From Diploscapter coronatus (Eukaryota; Nematoda; Chromadorea; Rhabditida; Rhabditidae): a stretch of DNA of 64,000 nucleotides. Of this stretch, positions 10,701-21,995 are shown one piece after another. The notes beneath the pieces are model-generated. The model worked only from the letters and a program-made list of their open reading frames with translations, was not told the DNA's origin and searched no databases. Position numbers and translations under genes: made by a program. Positions within the stretch are counted from its first letter, which is position 1, and the number at the start of each line of letters is the position of its first letter. The stretch is from positions 28,907,249 through 28,971,248 of the forward strand of contig OZ038423.1 of the NCBI GenBank assembly GCA_964036155.1, in the 5' to 3' direction.

Positions 10701-11489
10701 TGCTATTTTGTATGTACCATTTTAGTGATGCAACTACTTTTCCATATTATCTAGATTTTGAAACATGCATAATTTTCAATCAATTTTTTTTCGAACTACC
10801 AGCTCGAATCTCTATTAGAATTTTGTATTTATGCATACAGGTGATATTCGACACGTACATCGACGATTTGAGTTTCTATGTGCTAACCAACGAAAAGTTG
10901 TCGGTCTCCGAGGCAACCTGCGACAGGTGGACGAGTGTCGGGGCTGTCATCCGGGTCGAAGAAAATGCTGCAGATTGCGGTGAGAATTTGAACGGAAAAT
11001 TTTTGATCACGAGTAATGAAGCAGGTTGAAGTTGGAATTCAGATAAACATTTGCAAAAAAAAGATGTTTTCCTTAAAATCATTTAGAGAACTTGAATCTT
11101 TTATAACTAACATTGTAAAAATTTCGTTTCTACCGTAAAGTTACTATTGAAAGTGTACTAATAGTCTTGCCTTTCTTAAATTTGTAGCGGAATTTTATCA
11201 TCATGAAGTTGCAAGAAACCTATAAAATATTAAAAATCATAATGACTAATTTTCAGAAGGCGAATCAGACGCGCAGTATTCCGATGTGACTCAAATCGAA
11301 GGCGGTCAAACTGGCAGTTCGAGCGGTTCTAACTCTGGCTCGGGATCAGGCGATGGAATGCCTGTTTCTTCCAGCGGGGATGGGCCTGAAGACCAAAATC
11401 CGCAACAAGAGACTAGTAAAGTTGTCAACTTCAAATTCAAAATGTTTACATTCTTTGTGGCTCTACTTGTCGTAGTTTTTAGTTTCTAA
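7793..11489 (+). CDS. Receptor L-domain protein, probably GPI-anchored (irld-like)
   Basis: Exons 7793-7862, 8158-8264, 8531-8725, 9209-9315, 9433-9473, 9747-9811, 10128-10293, 10382-10449, 10841-10979 and 11257-11489 give 396 residues. A signal peptide (VLLIFIVILQICG) is followed by two Recep_L domains at about residues 24-165 and 178-320. Each opens with a short Cys pair and a GxI strand (TVITGIIF, EVVTGGIM), and later has the LxNLExI-like turns LERIGMPNI and LVFPNLEVF. These are the ligand-binding folds of insulin/EGF receptors, but no kinase follows. Instead there is a Ser/Gly-rich linker (about 325-375) and a hydrophobic tail (FTFFVALLVVVFSF) ending the protein, as in GPI-anchored proteins. 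C. elegans has a large family of such kinase-less L-domain proteins (irld). Family assignment is good; ligand and role are unknown. PolyA signals are near 11582 and 11597. Confidence 0.85.
8751..8908. mobile_element. 158-bp foldback MITE candidate in an L-domain gene intron
   Basis: The terminal inverted repeats are about 36 bp and about 80% identical. Both ends carry TAAATGACGG and share the AATGGC/AAAAT inner block. TA flanks the AATGACGG termini on both sides, which would fit a Tc1/mariner-type target. TGACGGAAT also recurs internally near 8815. Confidence 0.6.
9549..9638. repeat. Imperfect foldback in an L-domain gene intron
   Basis: GGCAGTTGCTATATGACGGAGGG (left) pairs with the reverse complement of CCCTCCGTCTTTCACCATATAGCTGTTGCC (right), with a 7-nt bulge in one arm. 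It lies in the intron 9474-9746. It may be another small foldback element; it shares the word GACGG with the element at 8751 but is not a clear copy. Confidence 0.45.
10640..10736. repeat. Foldback of ~97 bp in an L-domain gene intron
   Basis: AGTTGCAT...ACATACGAAATAGCA (10642-10669) is inverted as TGCTATTTTGTATGT...ATGCAACT (10700-10735), with a short insertion in one arm. It is in the intron 10450-10840. The loop includes CATATTTGCCCTACC. Confidence 0.55.
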
Positions 11490-11769
11490 TTTTTTGACAA
11501 TTTTTTGAATCGTTCTTTTCAAAGTTCAATTTTGTAATGGTACAATTCATTCTTTTATAATTTCATCGAAATGTTGTGGAAAATAAAAATGTTCAAAATA
11601 AATTGACTGAATGATTGAGATCAGTTCTCGCAAAATCCGAAACCGTAGACAATTCAGCATCAATTGCATATCGCGTTTGTCTATTCATCATTTTGGAGCA
11701 TGCACTTCATCATTATTAATTCACGTAAATCGTTTAATTTTGCTATCATTTATTGGTTTTTAGAGCAGA

Positions 11770-12041
11770 ATGAAGATCACCTCACTCTTCGGATCACTCC
11801 TGGTTGCTAAACCTGCTAGCTCAAGTTTCTTAAATCCTAATTTCGACTCTTTTGGTAAGTCCCAAATCACGTTCATTGTGTTCCTATCTTGAAATCTAAA
11901 TCTACATATATTACAGGGCGCATCAAAAGTCTGAGCCGCATAGATATTAAAAAAACCTTACAAGAAGAAAAATTATTCTTTTGTGGAAACTTGAAGTTTA
12001 TATTATCAGGACTAAATTTCAACACTGGGAATTTTATTTAG
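11770..12041 (+). CDS. Possible small two-exon gene, uncertain
   Basis: The block 11770-11854 runs from an ATG to a strong GTAAGT donor in phase 1. It joins a TTACAG acceptor at 11916 into the open block 11917-12041 ending in TAG, for 69 residues. The first residues (LFGSLLVA) are only weakly hydrophobic and I recognise no domain. It could be the broken 5' part of the lectin remnant that follows. Confidence 0.25.
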
Positions 12042-12323
12042 CTTGGTTTTGAATGTGTCATTTTCTAGAGTTACGAATATAAATGAGAAAACGATCAAAT
12101 TTCTGGATCATCCAACACATACCATAGCGAACAAAAGTATTGGGTCAACTCTTTTTCATGACAAATTTTCATAAGTGTAAAACAACTTTGAAATCGAAAC
12201 GAGAAGAAATTATCTACAATAATTTTTGAAAAAAAAAGTTCATATTTAAGCAACTGTTGAATGTTTACGCTGGTTTTGAATATAATTTTTACTTTATTGA
12301 GTTTTCAAGTTTATCTTCGACAG

Positions 12324-12549
12324 ATGGCTGCGTGTTCCAATGAGACGACAATACCGGATGCAAATTTCACTTCCTGGACTAATGATAACCCTTTAGTCCG
12401 TTTTTTAAGTAAATTATTCTTTCATAGGTCAGCCTAATTTTGACGAAAGATGTGCAGCTCAACGTTATTTTGACGGGAACTGGCTGACGTATGCATGCAA
12501 TGAAAAATTGCCGGTAGTTTGTAGAAGTCTGATAAATGCAACGTTATAA
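12324..12549 (+). pseudogene. C-type lectin domain remnant, C-terminal half only
   Basis: Two blocks (12324-12408, 12428-12549) join across a 19-bp gap with GT..AG ends, too short for a normal intron, to give 68 residues. They carry the end of a CTLD: SWTNDNP, then QPNFDERCAAQ, then NWLTYACNEKLPVVC, with the closing cysteines in place. The N-terminal half of the fold and a signal peptide are missing. The tiny gap and the truncation suggest decay. A short trans-spliced gene starting at the ATG behind TTCGACAG cannot be excluded. An AATAAA signal is near 12592. Confidence 0.55.
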
Positions 12550-13003
12550 ATCTGCTTCAAGTTATTTGTTTTTATTGCAATTTAGTCTTTGAATAAAACA
12601 AATTTTATAATTGATTCATAACACAGAATTCACATCACATCATTGTAAACAATAATTTAACATTATTTCTGAATAGATATTTCTTGAAGAATGCCTATCA
12701 TTCTTAAAGTAAAATCATCATAATTAGTCTTGAATTTGAAGTTAAATTATGATCTTGTTCAGTCATAAATAGTAATTAGAAGGCAAGGTACCTTTCATTA
12801 TCACAATGTTCTAATTGTAGTGACGAATTCTGAGACATATTTTAATGCAAGATTATAATATGAAATAACACATCATGGAAAATTAGTATGTTTGATTAAT
12901 TTTGTCAAAACCTCTATCGAAAAGGATTCTCCAATTCTCATCATTTATTTAAGAAGAGGATCACTGTTTAATTCAATTTATTTCGGTTGAACAGCGAATA
13001 AAT
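12550..13003. other. Intergenic, no gene seen
   Basis: This is AT-rich DNA upstream of chemoreceptor A with no supported feature. Confidence 0.5.
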
Positions 13004-15775
13004 ATGGATCAAATTATCCTATGGCTTAGCGATGAGTTTGAATGCGATAATATAAGCCTTTACGAATCATTTGATGGTATGTTATATTGCCGGCGATCGA
13101 TAAATTGAAACAAAATAAACGATATTCATTTCTACCCGAGAGAATTAACACGTTGTATGAAAAAAAAATTCGAAGACATTTTATCGTTTCGCGAAATTAC
13201 TTCAGGGCTATTTGAAAATACACAACACACAATTTGCATATTCCAATTCGTGCATCTTTTTTCTCAATTTCATATACATATCAATAGCAATATTGACAGT
13301 TCATAGAGCTGTTTAATCATTTTAAAAGTGATTTATCATTTTCAGGTAAAATGTCAGATGATATGATTTTTATATTTGATCTATTAAAGATATTCTTGCC
13401 GATTATCATTTTCACAACAATGTTGAATTTTTTATTTGCGATTTCTATAAATTCCCTGAAACAGGAAACTATTGTATGCCTAAAATCGTAAAATGTTCAT
13501 CAATCAAGGCGATTGCAGGAATATTATTTTCAAATATTATGGCATTTGCAAAGACTGACTGTAGTCTATCTCGTAAATTTCATGTTGCTAATGATCACTA
13601 TTTTCTATGGATTTTCTAACAGATACATATTTCGAAATCGTAGGTTTACTTACAACAATTTTTGTTGTTTTATTAAAAATTTACCTAAAAGTATGAATCT
13701 GAATAAATTTAACGATTGATGTAAGTTATCATTTTAACGTTTGCAAATAATCAAAACTAATGCTGCTTCCTGCGAATAGCGTCAAATTTACTGATTTATT
13801 TTCAGTTATAATGAAAATAGTTTAGCTTGAAACTTTGATTTTTGCCCACTAAAATCATTTATTTGTAAATTTGATTTAGTTTTCGAAAAAGACTACCGGT
13901 ATTTTAGTATCAATGAATCCAAAATTAGTCATATAATATCCATTTTGCCAATATAGTGAAAATTGTTTAAAAAAAGCTGACTAGTTCTGTTGCAAATAGT
14001 AATTCAATCAATTGATTATATTAAATGATTTTTAGCAAAATATAAATTATGCATAATTGATATATCTGAAAAGATTGACTATCTACGAGCTGTACTGCGA
14101 CTTATTCCTATGTCATATTTGTGGATTCAAACGTTTATTATTATGATTCCACTTTCATTTCTTTCTATTTTGATCATAAGTCCAATTTCGAGCACAGGAA
14201 CTACACTGTTTAATTCATTTCTAGTTCTCCAGCGTCTTGCGATTATATTCAATAAAAAATCGCTTTCAAAGTTCCTTACCAACAAGTATGCTTTATGTTC
14301 GAATCTGACTTAGTCAGGCTTTAAGCCAGATTTTTCATTAGGACTCATTTATCTTTTAGTTGACCTTAGGAAAATTTTGATATTTTGATTTACGAACCCT
14401 TATCTTTATTCATTTTTCTTTCTAGCTGAAATTTTGCATAGATCTGGTCGAATTATAATTTTATCTCCAAACTTAAGGAAATCTATGAAGAAGATAATAA
14501 AATTAATTTATGTTTTCGCGATATGTTTCCACGCTACAATATTTCTAATTCACATCATAGCTATCTTATCTGGAAATTGTGATTTTCCAATCTTTTTTGC
14601 GGTATTTTTTATGAAATTATATTTTAAGAGTTCAAATTAATCAATTATTACATTTTTAGATAATGCCGTCAGTTATTGATGTAATTGGATTGACTACTAC
14701 GTACCTATATTTTGCTATGTATCGTAGAATGCAAAACTTGAATTCGATTTCTAGTAATGGCTATAGCGCTAGGAATCGGAGATTATTATATCAAATGATG
14801 CCTATACTTTTACATCATGTAAACTTTACGATATACTGTATTTATTCAAATTAAGGCACGCGAAATCCTTTTTTATACCCATTCCTCGAAGATAATATTT
14901 TTTTTTAAAGTGTGAACTCTTTTTGAGGTAATCAAATATGTTTCAAATCACGAAGAAATTCACCTACCACGCTCTCTAGAACATTTTCTGAGATAAATTA
15001 AGTTGGTTAATGGGCAGCTTTAATATTTTTGATTGTCTTTCTAATGAAAAATGCCCTTCAATTAGAATAAATATGGTATCGTGCATTGTCTAAAACACTG
15101 GTTCAAAGCAACTTGGATTTCTCGGGAAAATTTTCTAATAATTTCTTCCGAAATAGCGGTCGCGAAACTTCCAGGCCTAAAATTTCCTATAAAATGGGCT
15201 ATGAAAAATCTAAGAAAATATAACGTAATTTATGGGTCATGAACAGCACTGGGCGGAAGGTATAATTTCAGATTTCTGAAACTGAAAACGGAAACGGTTA
15301 GTGTCAAAAATGACCAGAAAACGGAATTCCCTCTCAACGCTGGTTACGAAGTCGAGATTTAGCAAAAAAATTTTTATCGTTTTGGCATAATTTGTTAATT
15401 TGTCTTTTTTAGCTATTAGCTTTAATCGCATATTACCTATTTATTCCTGCTATAAATTCAAATCAAAACGGATGCGCGGCCAAAAGTGATATGAATGACT
15501 TCAGCGATAAATGGGTAACGATGGAGATTATGATATTCTTTCGAGTGTTTGAATCAATATCGTGGGGTTTCAATATGCCTCTGTCCCTTCTGTTGAGTTC
15601 TCCTTCGCGACGCAAAGCTATTTATCAGTTTTTCTTCAGAAAGTAAGAAAATATTTCATTTTATGTCAAAATATACAATTTAAGACAAATTTTCACGCCA
15701 AGTGTGAACAATAGTTATGGAACTAACAGCGTGAATCAACGAAATGCACAACTGGAACTCGTTACGATACAGTGA
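13004..15775 (+). CDS. Nematode 7TM chemoreceptor, paralogue A
   Basis: Exons 13004-13076, 13346-13473, 13519-13639, 14036-14285, 14478-14601, 14660-14818, 15413-15642 and 15685-15775 give 391 residues. Exon 5 begins after an AAG acceptor (14471-14477). That choice was fixed by the paralogues, which keep the same residue count across the junction. Seven hydrophobic segments are visible, the first around LPIIIFTTMLNFLFAI. Family landmarks shared with B and C are PISSTGTTLFNSF plus QRLAIIF at the end of TM3, NRRLLYQMMPILLHH before TM6, and SWGFNMPLSLLLSSPSRRK at the end of TM7. A short charged tail follows. It is a serpentine-type chemosensory GPCR by topology and clustering; I could not assign it to a named sr class. 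Likely a ciliated-neuron membrane protein. Confidence 0.8.
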
Positions 15776-16349
15776 AGCTTGTAGGCCACATCCTCCTTGT
15801 TTTCATATTACCAATAAATTACGACGTAATAAATAAATGGCATGCATTTTTATTAGCTCAAATTAATAATAACAAATAATTTGCAGCAGAATAGACAAAA
15901 TCTAATGGACTCGACGAACGCTTTTTACGTCTATTTCCATATTTCACAATCCACATTTTGCATTTTAAAAATTGTCCATCATTTATTTTGATACAAGTAA
16001 TTGGTACTTTACAATATTTTAATAAGCTAGTTTTTTACCCATTACCATTCATTCTGCATTAGTAATGAACTTTTCATTGATGATCTATGATTTCTTCAAT
16101 AGTTGCATAAATTCCGAGTTAATTAACGAATAAAGTCAAATTTTATATAAACATGTTGAGGTTAGAGAGCGCAAGTGAAATTCCCGTTGTGAAGACACAA
16201 TCATAAAAGTATTTTCCCCAAAATTTGATGAGATAATCAAGCTTATAACAAAAATTGCATGAAAAACGGCGTTGTAAGGGCGTATTCCTGACTTGCTTTT
16301 TATTTTTGGAACATTCAACAATTGTATTTTCCTTTTATTCCCACGTTGG
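15776..16349. other. Intergenic between chemoreceptors A and B, left part
   Basis: It contains the A-gene polyA region (AATAAATAAA near 15826) and no coding pattern. Confidence 0.5.
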
Positions 16350-16520
16350 TAGGCCACGTCCATTCTGCAATTTGAGCGCAAATTTGAATGAAACAAGTGT
16401 CAAATAGTTTTGTATTATGTTATTTTAGAAAAAATAACATTGTACTTTTTCTAAAATTTTCAAAAAATGACGAAAAATCACTCTTTGACTTTGGCTTCAC
16501 AGAATGGGCGGGACTTGCAT
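16350..16520. mobile_element. Foldback element candidate upstream of chemoreceptor B
   Basis: The outer arms share CGTCCATTCTG (16359-16369) and its inverted counterpart CAGAATGGGCG (16500-16510). At the centre is a perfect 12-bp inverted repeat, ATTTTAGAAAAA/TTTTTCTAAAAT (16422-16457). The intermediate parts of the arms are diverged. Probably an old MITE. Confidence 0.4.
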
Positions 16521-16677
16521 TCTCTCTCTCTCTCTAATTATGACTTCGAATAAACAAATTTATCATCACTTTCAAGTTGATAAATCACGATTTTTATTGT
16601 TACGAGAAATACCTGCTTCATTTGTGAATCTGCATTTTTTACAGACCACAATTATAATAGTTCGCTTTTTCATTGAG

Positions 16678-16758
16678 TTGGCCCCTTGTAGTTCCCCACC
16701 CTTTCTTTCTGTTCTCATGCTATTCTCCAAAAAAAAAAGTTGGGACTACAGTGGGCCA
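16678..16758. repeat. 81-bp foldback, TTGGCCC termini
   Basis: The left arm TTGGCCCCTTGTAGTTCCCC and the right arm GGGACTACAGTGGGCCAA pair with a few mismatches. The loop is T-rich then A-rich. It lies about 120 bp upstream of the chemoreceptor B start codon, so it may sit in its promoter. Confidence 0.5.
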
Positions 16759-16881
16759 ATTGGGTTTCATCAAATCACGTTTCTGAATCGCAACATCTTC
16801 GCCATTAAAAATATTTTATCCATTGCTTTTCAGTAATCTTTAAAATAGTTCTAGGCTGCATAATCTAGCATAAATTTAAAA

Positions 16882-19098
16882 ATGGACATTTATATGAGTG
16901 GTTTTAATAATGGCCCATCTAGGGATTGTTTCGGAGTTGCAAAGAGTGGGTTTTTCAACATTTTTGCAGGATTTGAGAGGAAAACATTGACTTAAAATCA
17001 AATATAGATTTGACTGAATCAGATTTTTTGAAAATTTGGCACGGTTTTACAATAACAATTGCATCGTTGATTATTCCCGTCTCAATTCTCTACATACTTT
17101 TTGTCGTCTCAATCAACACCTTCAGAGGAAGTACTACTATTGTAAGAAGAATTAAGCAACTGACAAACTGTACCTTGGTGTTTCAGAAATATTATCTAGA
17201 AATTCTACACCAGCTGAAAGTCTTGACGATTGTCTACATTATAAACTCTATCGCGTTCTTCCTGCTTTGTGGCGGCGCTATTCTATTTATTAGTCGATTC
17301 GTTGATAGTAAGGATAGTTTAACCATAATATAGAATCAATTACAATATGACGGCACTGACGGTATAAACGAAGCGTTTTTCCTATAATAAGACACTTCGA
17401 TTTATGCCAATTAACGGCATTCTTCTCAGACCTAGCTAGCACCTTCACTAGAAGAAATAAAATTATAAGGAGTAATGCACAAGTGAATTTATAGTTTAGA
17501 AACCAAATCCCCTGGTGAAAATTTTGACTAGTCACATGTTAGTGAGAGCAATTGTTTTAGAAAATATTCCTAAGGTAGGTCACAAGGGATATTTGAAGAT
17601 CATTTACTCTAGGTCTAAGATTCTTCTATAGAAATAGTGCCATCGTTCTGCAACAGCGTAAATTTAGTTGGAAAATATATAATTTCAGAAAAATCAAGAA
17701 GTTTATGTGTAACCTGGCCAGAAGATACTGATTCGATTTTCTATCGACTTTATGTCTATTTACCAGTGTTCTATTTATCATTCCATATGTTTCTAATTAG
17801 CCTACCTTCGAATGTCATATTTCTGTTGATCCTCAGCCCGATCACGAGCATTTCCACAACACTGCTCAACGCGTTCATAGTCACTCAGAGAATGGTCATC
17901 GTGTTCGATAAAAGAAAGTTTACGAAGAAATTCAAAGACAGGTGACATTTCTAAAATTTAAATTTATCAAGCATAATCTCAACTATTTGCCATGTTCAAT
18001 TATGCATAGCTTAGAAAACAACAAAATAATATGTAATTTAAGTTTTGAAAATGACTTCTTTGAGGATTGAAAAATTTCAGTCTTCGAAAAAATACAATTT
18101 TCGAAATTGACGATTTACTATCAATATTTCGAAAAAAAAAAGTTTCGATTCGTATTGAATAACTTTCCTACGTTTCTGGAGTTTTTTTTCTCCAAATAGT
18201 CACCATAATAGAATTCTTTTGAAATACACTAAACTTAATAATTTTAGCAAATGGGTAAAGAAAATGATCAAGCGGATTTATTTATTCGCTACTACCTTTC
18301 AAGTCACTCATTTTACAATTCACGCATATCTGATATTATCGAAAAGAGGAGATCAAGCAGTTTATCTAATGGTTAGAGCTTTATAAAGATTTGTTTTCAT
18401 GAATAAGGTATCAAATGTCATCATTTAGGGAGTACCAATTATATTCGATATTTTTGGATTTGTGGTTACTCTTCTTTATCTAATCCTCTATAAACAGATG
18501 AAAGCAATAAGTTCAAAGTCGAGCAAGAGTTATGCTTCCGAAAATCGACGAATTCTTTATCAGATGGCACCGATTTTGAGTCATCATGTAAGAAATTTTT
18601 GATCATTTTAAAACCTATAAAATTAATCAAATTTAGTTACTGATGATCATAGTCAGCTCTTTTTTTACTTATCGGTGTTATTTGATTGTTAAGCCGGGAT
18701 CAAAAAAACTCGACAACTATGGTGACAAATACATCACGATTCTGGCCACAACTCTCATCCGACTAATCGAATCCCTTTCCTGGGGATTTCATCTTCCTTT
18801 GTCATTTCTGCTGTCGTCTCCATCAAGAAGAAGAATGATCGCTAATTTTATTGGAAGAAAGTACGAAATTCCAGAGAAAGATGAAAGAATAAGATTTTTG
18901 TCTTCGAAACATCCAAGTCCAGTGTTCTATGGATATTTTACAATTTCAGTTTTTCAAGCTTAACTCTCTCGTCCTTGAGTTTACTTTGTCAAAAATATTT
19001 ACATTTTCAGGACCAAGCCTCGCACAATTCTATCGCACCATCGAGCACCGACGAATGGAGGAAGAGGGCTCATTTCCAACGTATCCTCTGGGGTTTGA
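16882..19098 (+). CDS. Nematode 7TM chemoreceptor, paralogue B
   Basis: Exons 16882-16945, 17008-17141, 17187-17307, 17689-17941, 18248-18371, 18429-18587, 18637-18860 and 19011-19098 give 388 residues. Exons 3, 5 and 6 have exactly the lengths seen in A (121, 124, 159). Landmarks are LILSPITSISTTLLNAF with QRMVIVFDKRKF, SENRRILYQMAPILSHH, and SWGFHLPLSFLLSSPSRRR. Seven membrane segments are predicted by eye, with a cytoplasmic basic tail. The first donor (GTGGGT at 16946) is weak and was chosen by phase. Reading through the last donor gives an alternative C-terminus ending at 18961-18963. It is in tandem with A and convergent with C. PolyA signal near 19182. Confidence 0.8.
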
Positions 19099-19610
19099 TA
19101 GAATAAATCTTACCGTTTTTCATATGCCAACATGCTGATAAATAGGAACGTTTGAATCAGTCAAATTTATTATAAATCCCAATAAAGCAATAGTTTATCA
19201 AGTGTATGCAATAAATCAGAAAATCGTTAATTCCTGACAATAAAAGTATCTGAAATCGGAAAGAATAAAGCAACAAAAATTTTACAAATCAACCGGAAAT
19301 TTCCCACCAAGATCAAATTAGGCGTTAAATTTTAACTAAACATTTCAAATCAAATTCATGACACTACTGTAGGCATCGATATAAGTCGCTTATTTCCATT
19401 TGATACTGGTCCAACTTGTCTACTTATTGAATTGATTTTCGATCTAAATAATACAAGATTTGGTTTATAAAGAAAAATTACTTGCAACATATGGTATTTA
19501 GCGTAGAAATGTAAATTTGTAAAGCGAAAACTAAGTTAGGTAAGGGTAAATTTTGTCTGCACATTTTTGTTGCAGTTTTCATTTTGAAATGTTTCGAAGT
19601 GAAATGATCA
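19099..19610. other. Convergent intergenic region between chemoreceptors B and C
   Basis: It holds the two 3' ends; no further gene seen. Confidence 0.5.
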
Positions 19611-21995
19611 TCACAAAATTTGATATGCTAAAAGAGAATACCTCCTGCAGAAAAAATCGAAAATTGCTCTTCTTCTTGCTGGGGAGCTAATTATGAACGA
19701 CAGAGGCAGGTGAAATCCCCACGAGATCGATTCGAATAACCGAACAGTCATCGAGTCGTGCATCGTCACGAACGAGTCGAATCCCGTATTGCTATCGATT
19801 GCCTTCATCAGCATCGTCCATGAACTCGAATAAAATATGTAGAAGTGGATAGAGAGCGTCAAAATCTAAAAATTCCGCAACATATCAAACCTCTTCGAAA
19901 GAAACATGGTTAGACAAAAGTCCGAATTTTTGAAAAATAGAAAGTTACTTTCGAGTTTTGAAAAAAAAACTTGATTCCAAAATCGAAAGTTCTGTCAATT
20001 TTTTGAAACTGAGATCGAAATTTTCGGTTTTCAAAATCGAAAATTTCGTCTATCCTCGGTTCGAAAGGTTGAATGTCGATCATTTGATAAACTGTCCTAT
20101 TTCCTCTTCATGAAAAGTGTGGCCTTTCGAACAAGTCACTGATTAGATGCATTCAATAAGGGTTAAATCTCACATGGTGACTGAAAATGGGTATCATTTG
20201 GTATAAAATTCTTCGATTTTCTGAGTCATAGTTGACGCTCGATATTGAACTAATCTGTCTTGCTCTTCTGTAGAGTAAAATGTATAGTGACGATATTCCG
20301 AGTCCCATGATATCGATAATAGCTGGTAGAATCTGAAAGGTGAACATGAAATTTACACTCGAAATCCCAACATTTCAGATAATTATTGAGATAAATTCGA
20401 AGGGAATTATAGCAGAAAAATGCTGATTCATACCGACATAACCATAGGGTATTCGAGATCAAATGAAATTGAAACGATGGTGATATAATGAAAAACTGTA
20501 TGTGATAGATGCAAGACAGTGGCAAATGCATAGATTCCTCTTATAGCCACCGTTGTAACATCTCTGAAAATACATTCTTTTTTCCACTAATATCTATGCC
20601 TTGAAATTTTTATGTATTCGAAAGAAAAAGTTGGAAATTTAACATGATTTTGAAGTAGTGCGCAAAATCAATAGCCATAACGAATATTCTTGAAATCGGT
20701 AGATTTGTAGGTTTTAGAGTCATTTACACTCGTGCATAAACTTCAGAAAAATTCTCTCATAAAGAGTAGGACACGCTTCGTTCAAGAATTGTGTCTCCAA
20801 AGTTTTTTCTCGCTGCTTCAGGAAGATCTTTACTGGTTAGTAAATCTCCCAGTAACGACCAGTAATTTCAGTCATTTAAGAATCACTGATCAGCACTAGT
20901 CAGATCTAGTCAGTTGTCCCTTTCTCCAAGCTGTATGATAATCATACCTTTCAGTGATATACCGCACTAACGATCTCTTGTTATTCATAATCAGCATTCT
21001 CTGAATAGTCAGCAATGCGCATAAGCACGTAGTGGCAGTGCTAGCAATAGGACTTATAACAAAGAGGAACAGGATAAATATGGGTATAAGAGCATATAAT
21101 ATGACATAATTTACAACTAATGTCAAGTCAAGAGTATTTGTGTTCTCGGAAGAGTTGCACATTAATGTTGAGTTTGCTAAAATTTCAGATTTCTATGGGA
21201 TTTTCGAATTTTATTATTCAGTGGACTATGATGATCAATATCAGGGTTGTGAGGAAACGAATTTTGAGATTTTTGAAAACGAAACAAATTTCTGTACATT
21301 CCTGATCACCATGATGGATCGAATGTTAATCATATAGTCTCCTCACGTTCGTAAAATAAATTAAAGTATATTATCGCGAATGATAGCATAGCAAAAGTTA
21401 TGATGCAGTTGATCATGAACACAATATTCAATATTTGTATATTCCATATTATTTGAGCATAGTATTTCTAAACGTTCCAGTTTAGATATTTTCAGCACTA
21501 ATAAATGTACGAACTTACAACAGTGTTCTTTTGTAGCTTATAATTTGATAACACGAACAATGAATATGCTATCAGTGCTGGAGTGATTAAAATGATCAAT
21601 ATGATAAATATTCCATGGAAAATGGCATAAATTTCATGAACATCTACAAGTAAGTCATCTTAGACAATAAGTCTAACAAAAATTCCATAAAGGCAATACA
21701 GTGGAAAGTCGAAAGTTTGAAGACGAGTGCGATTTTCGGATCAGTCGTTCATTCATTCACCTAGTCAACTTGAATCAATTTAGGCATAACTCGCTACTTG
21801 TTTATGGCTTGAAATTCTCTTGAACTACCCAAATCTCAGTCGAATTTGTTCAACATAACTTGACAATGAGCAATTTCAAAATAACGCATGTTTTCAAAAT
21901 TCTGACCAACACTATTATTTCCCTTTATTTAGGAGCATACCTATCGAATTCTTTATCCTATTGCAGTCATAGCCATTCGTTTTAAACTGTGCCAT
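19611..21995 (-). CDS. Nematode 7TM chemoreceptor, paralogue C
   Basis: Exons (minus) 21941-21995, 21519-21643, 21347-21467, 20948-21176, 20443-20563, 20174-20332 and 19611-19865 give 354 residues. Exon 3 (121 nt) and exon 6 (159 nt) match A and B exactly. Exon 1 is short and, as in A and B, contributes one extracellular Cys. Landmarks are VISPIASTATTCLCAL with QRMLIM, SENRRILYQMIPIFSHH, and SWGFHLPLSFIISSPARRR. The C-terminus probably reads through the position where A and B splice (GTATTC donor at 19641), giving a tail about 20-25 residues shorter. All junctions keep frame, so the gene appears intact. Confidence 0.78.

Noticed and set aside
10583..11029. A 148-codon frame
   Set aside because: Its second half is simply exon 9 of the L-domain gene. 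The first half is the intron with a foldback.
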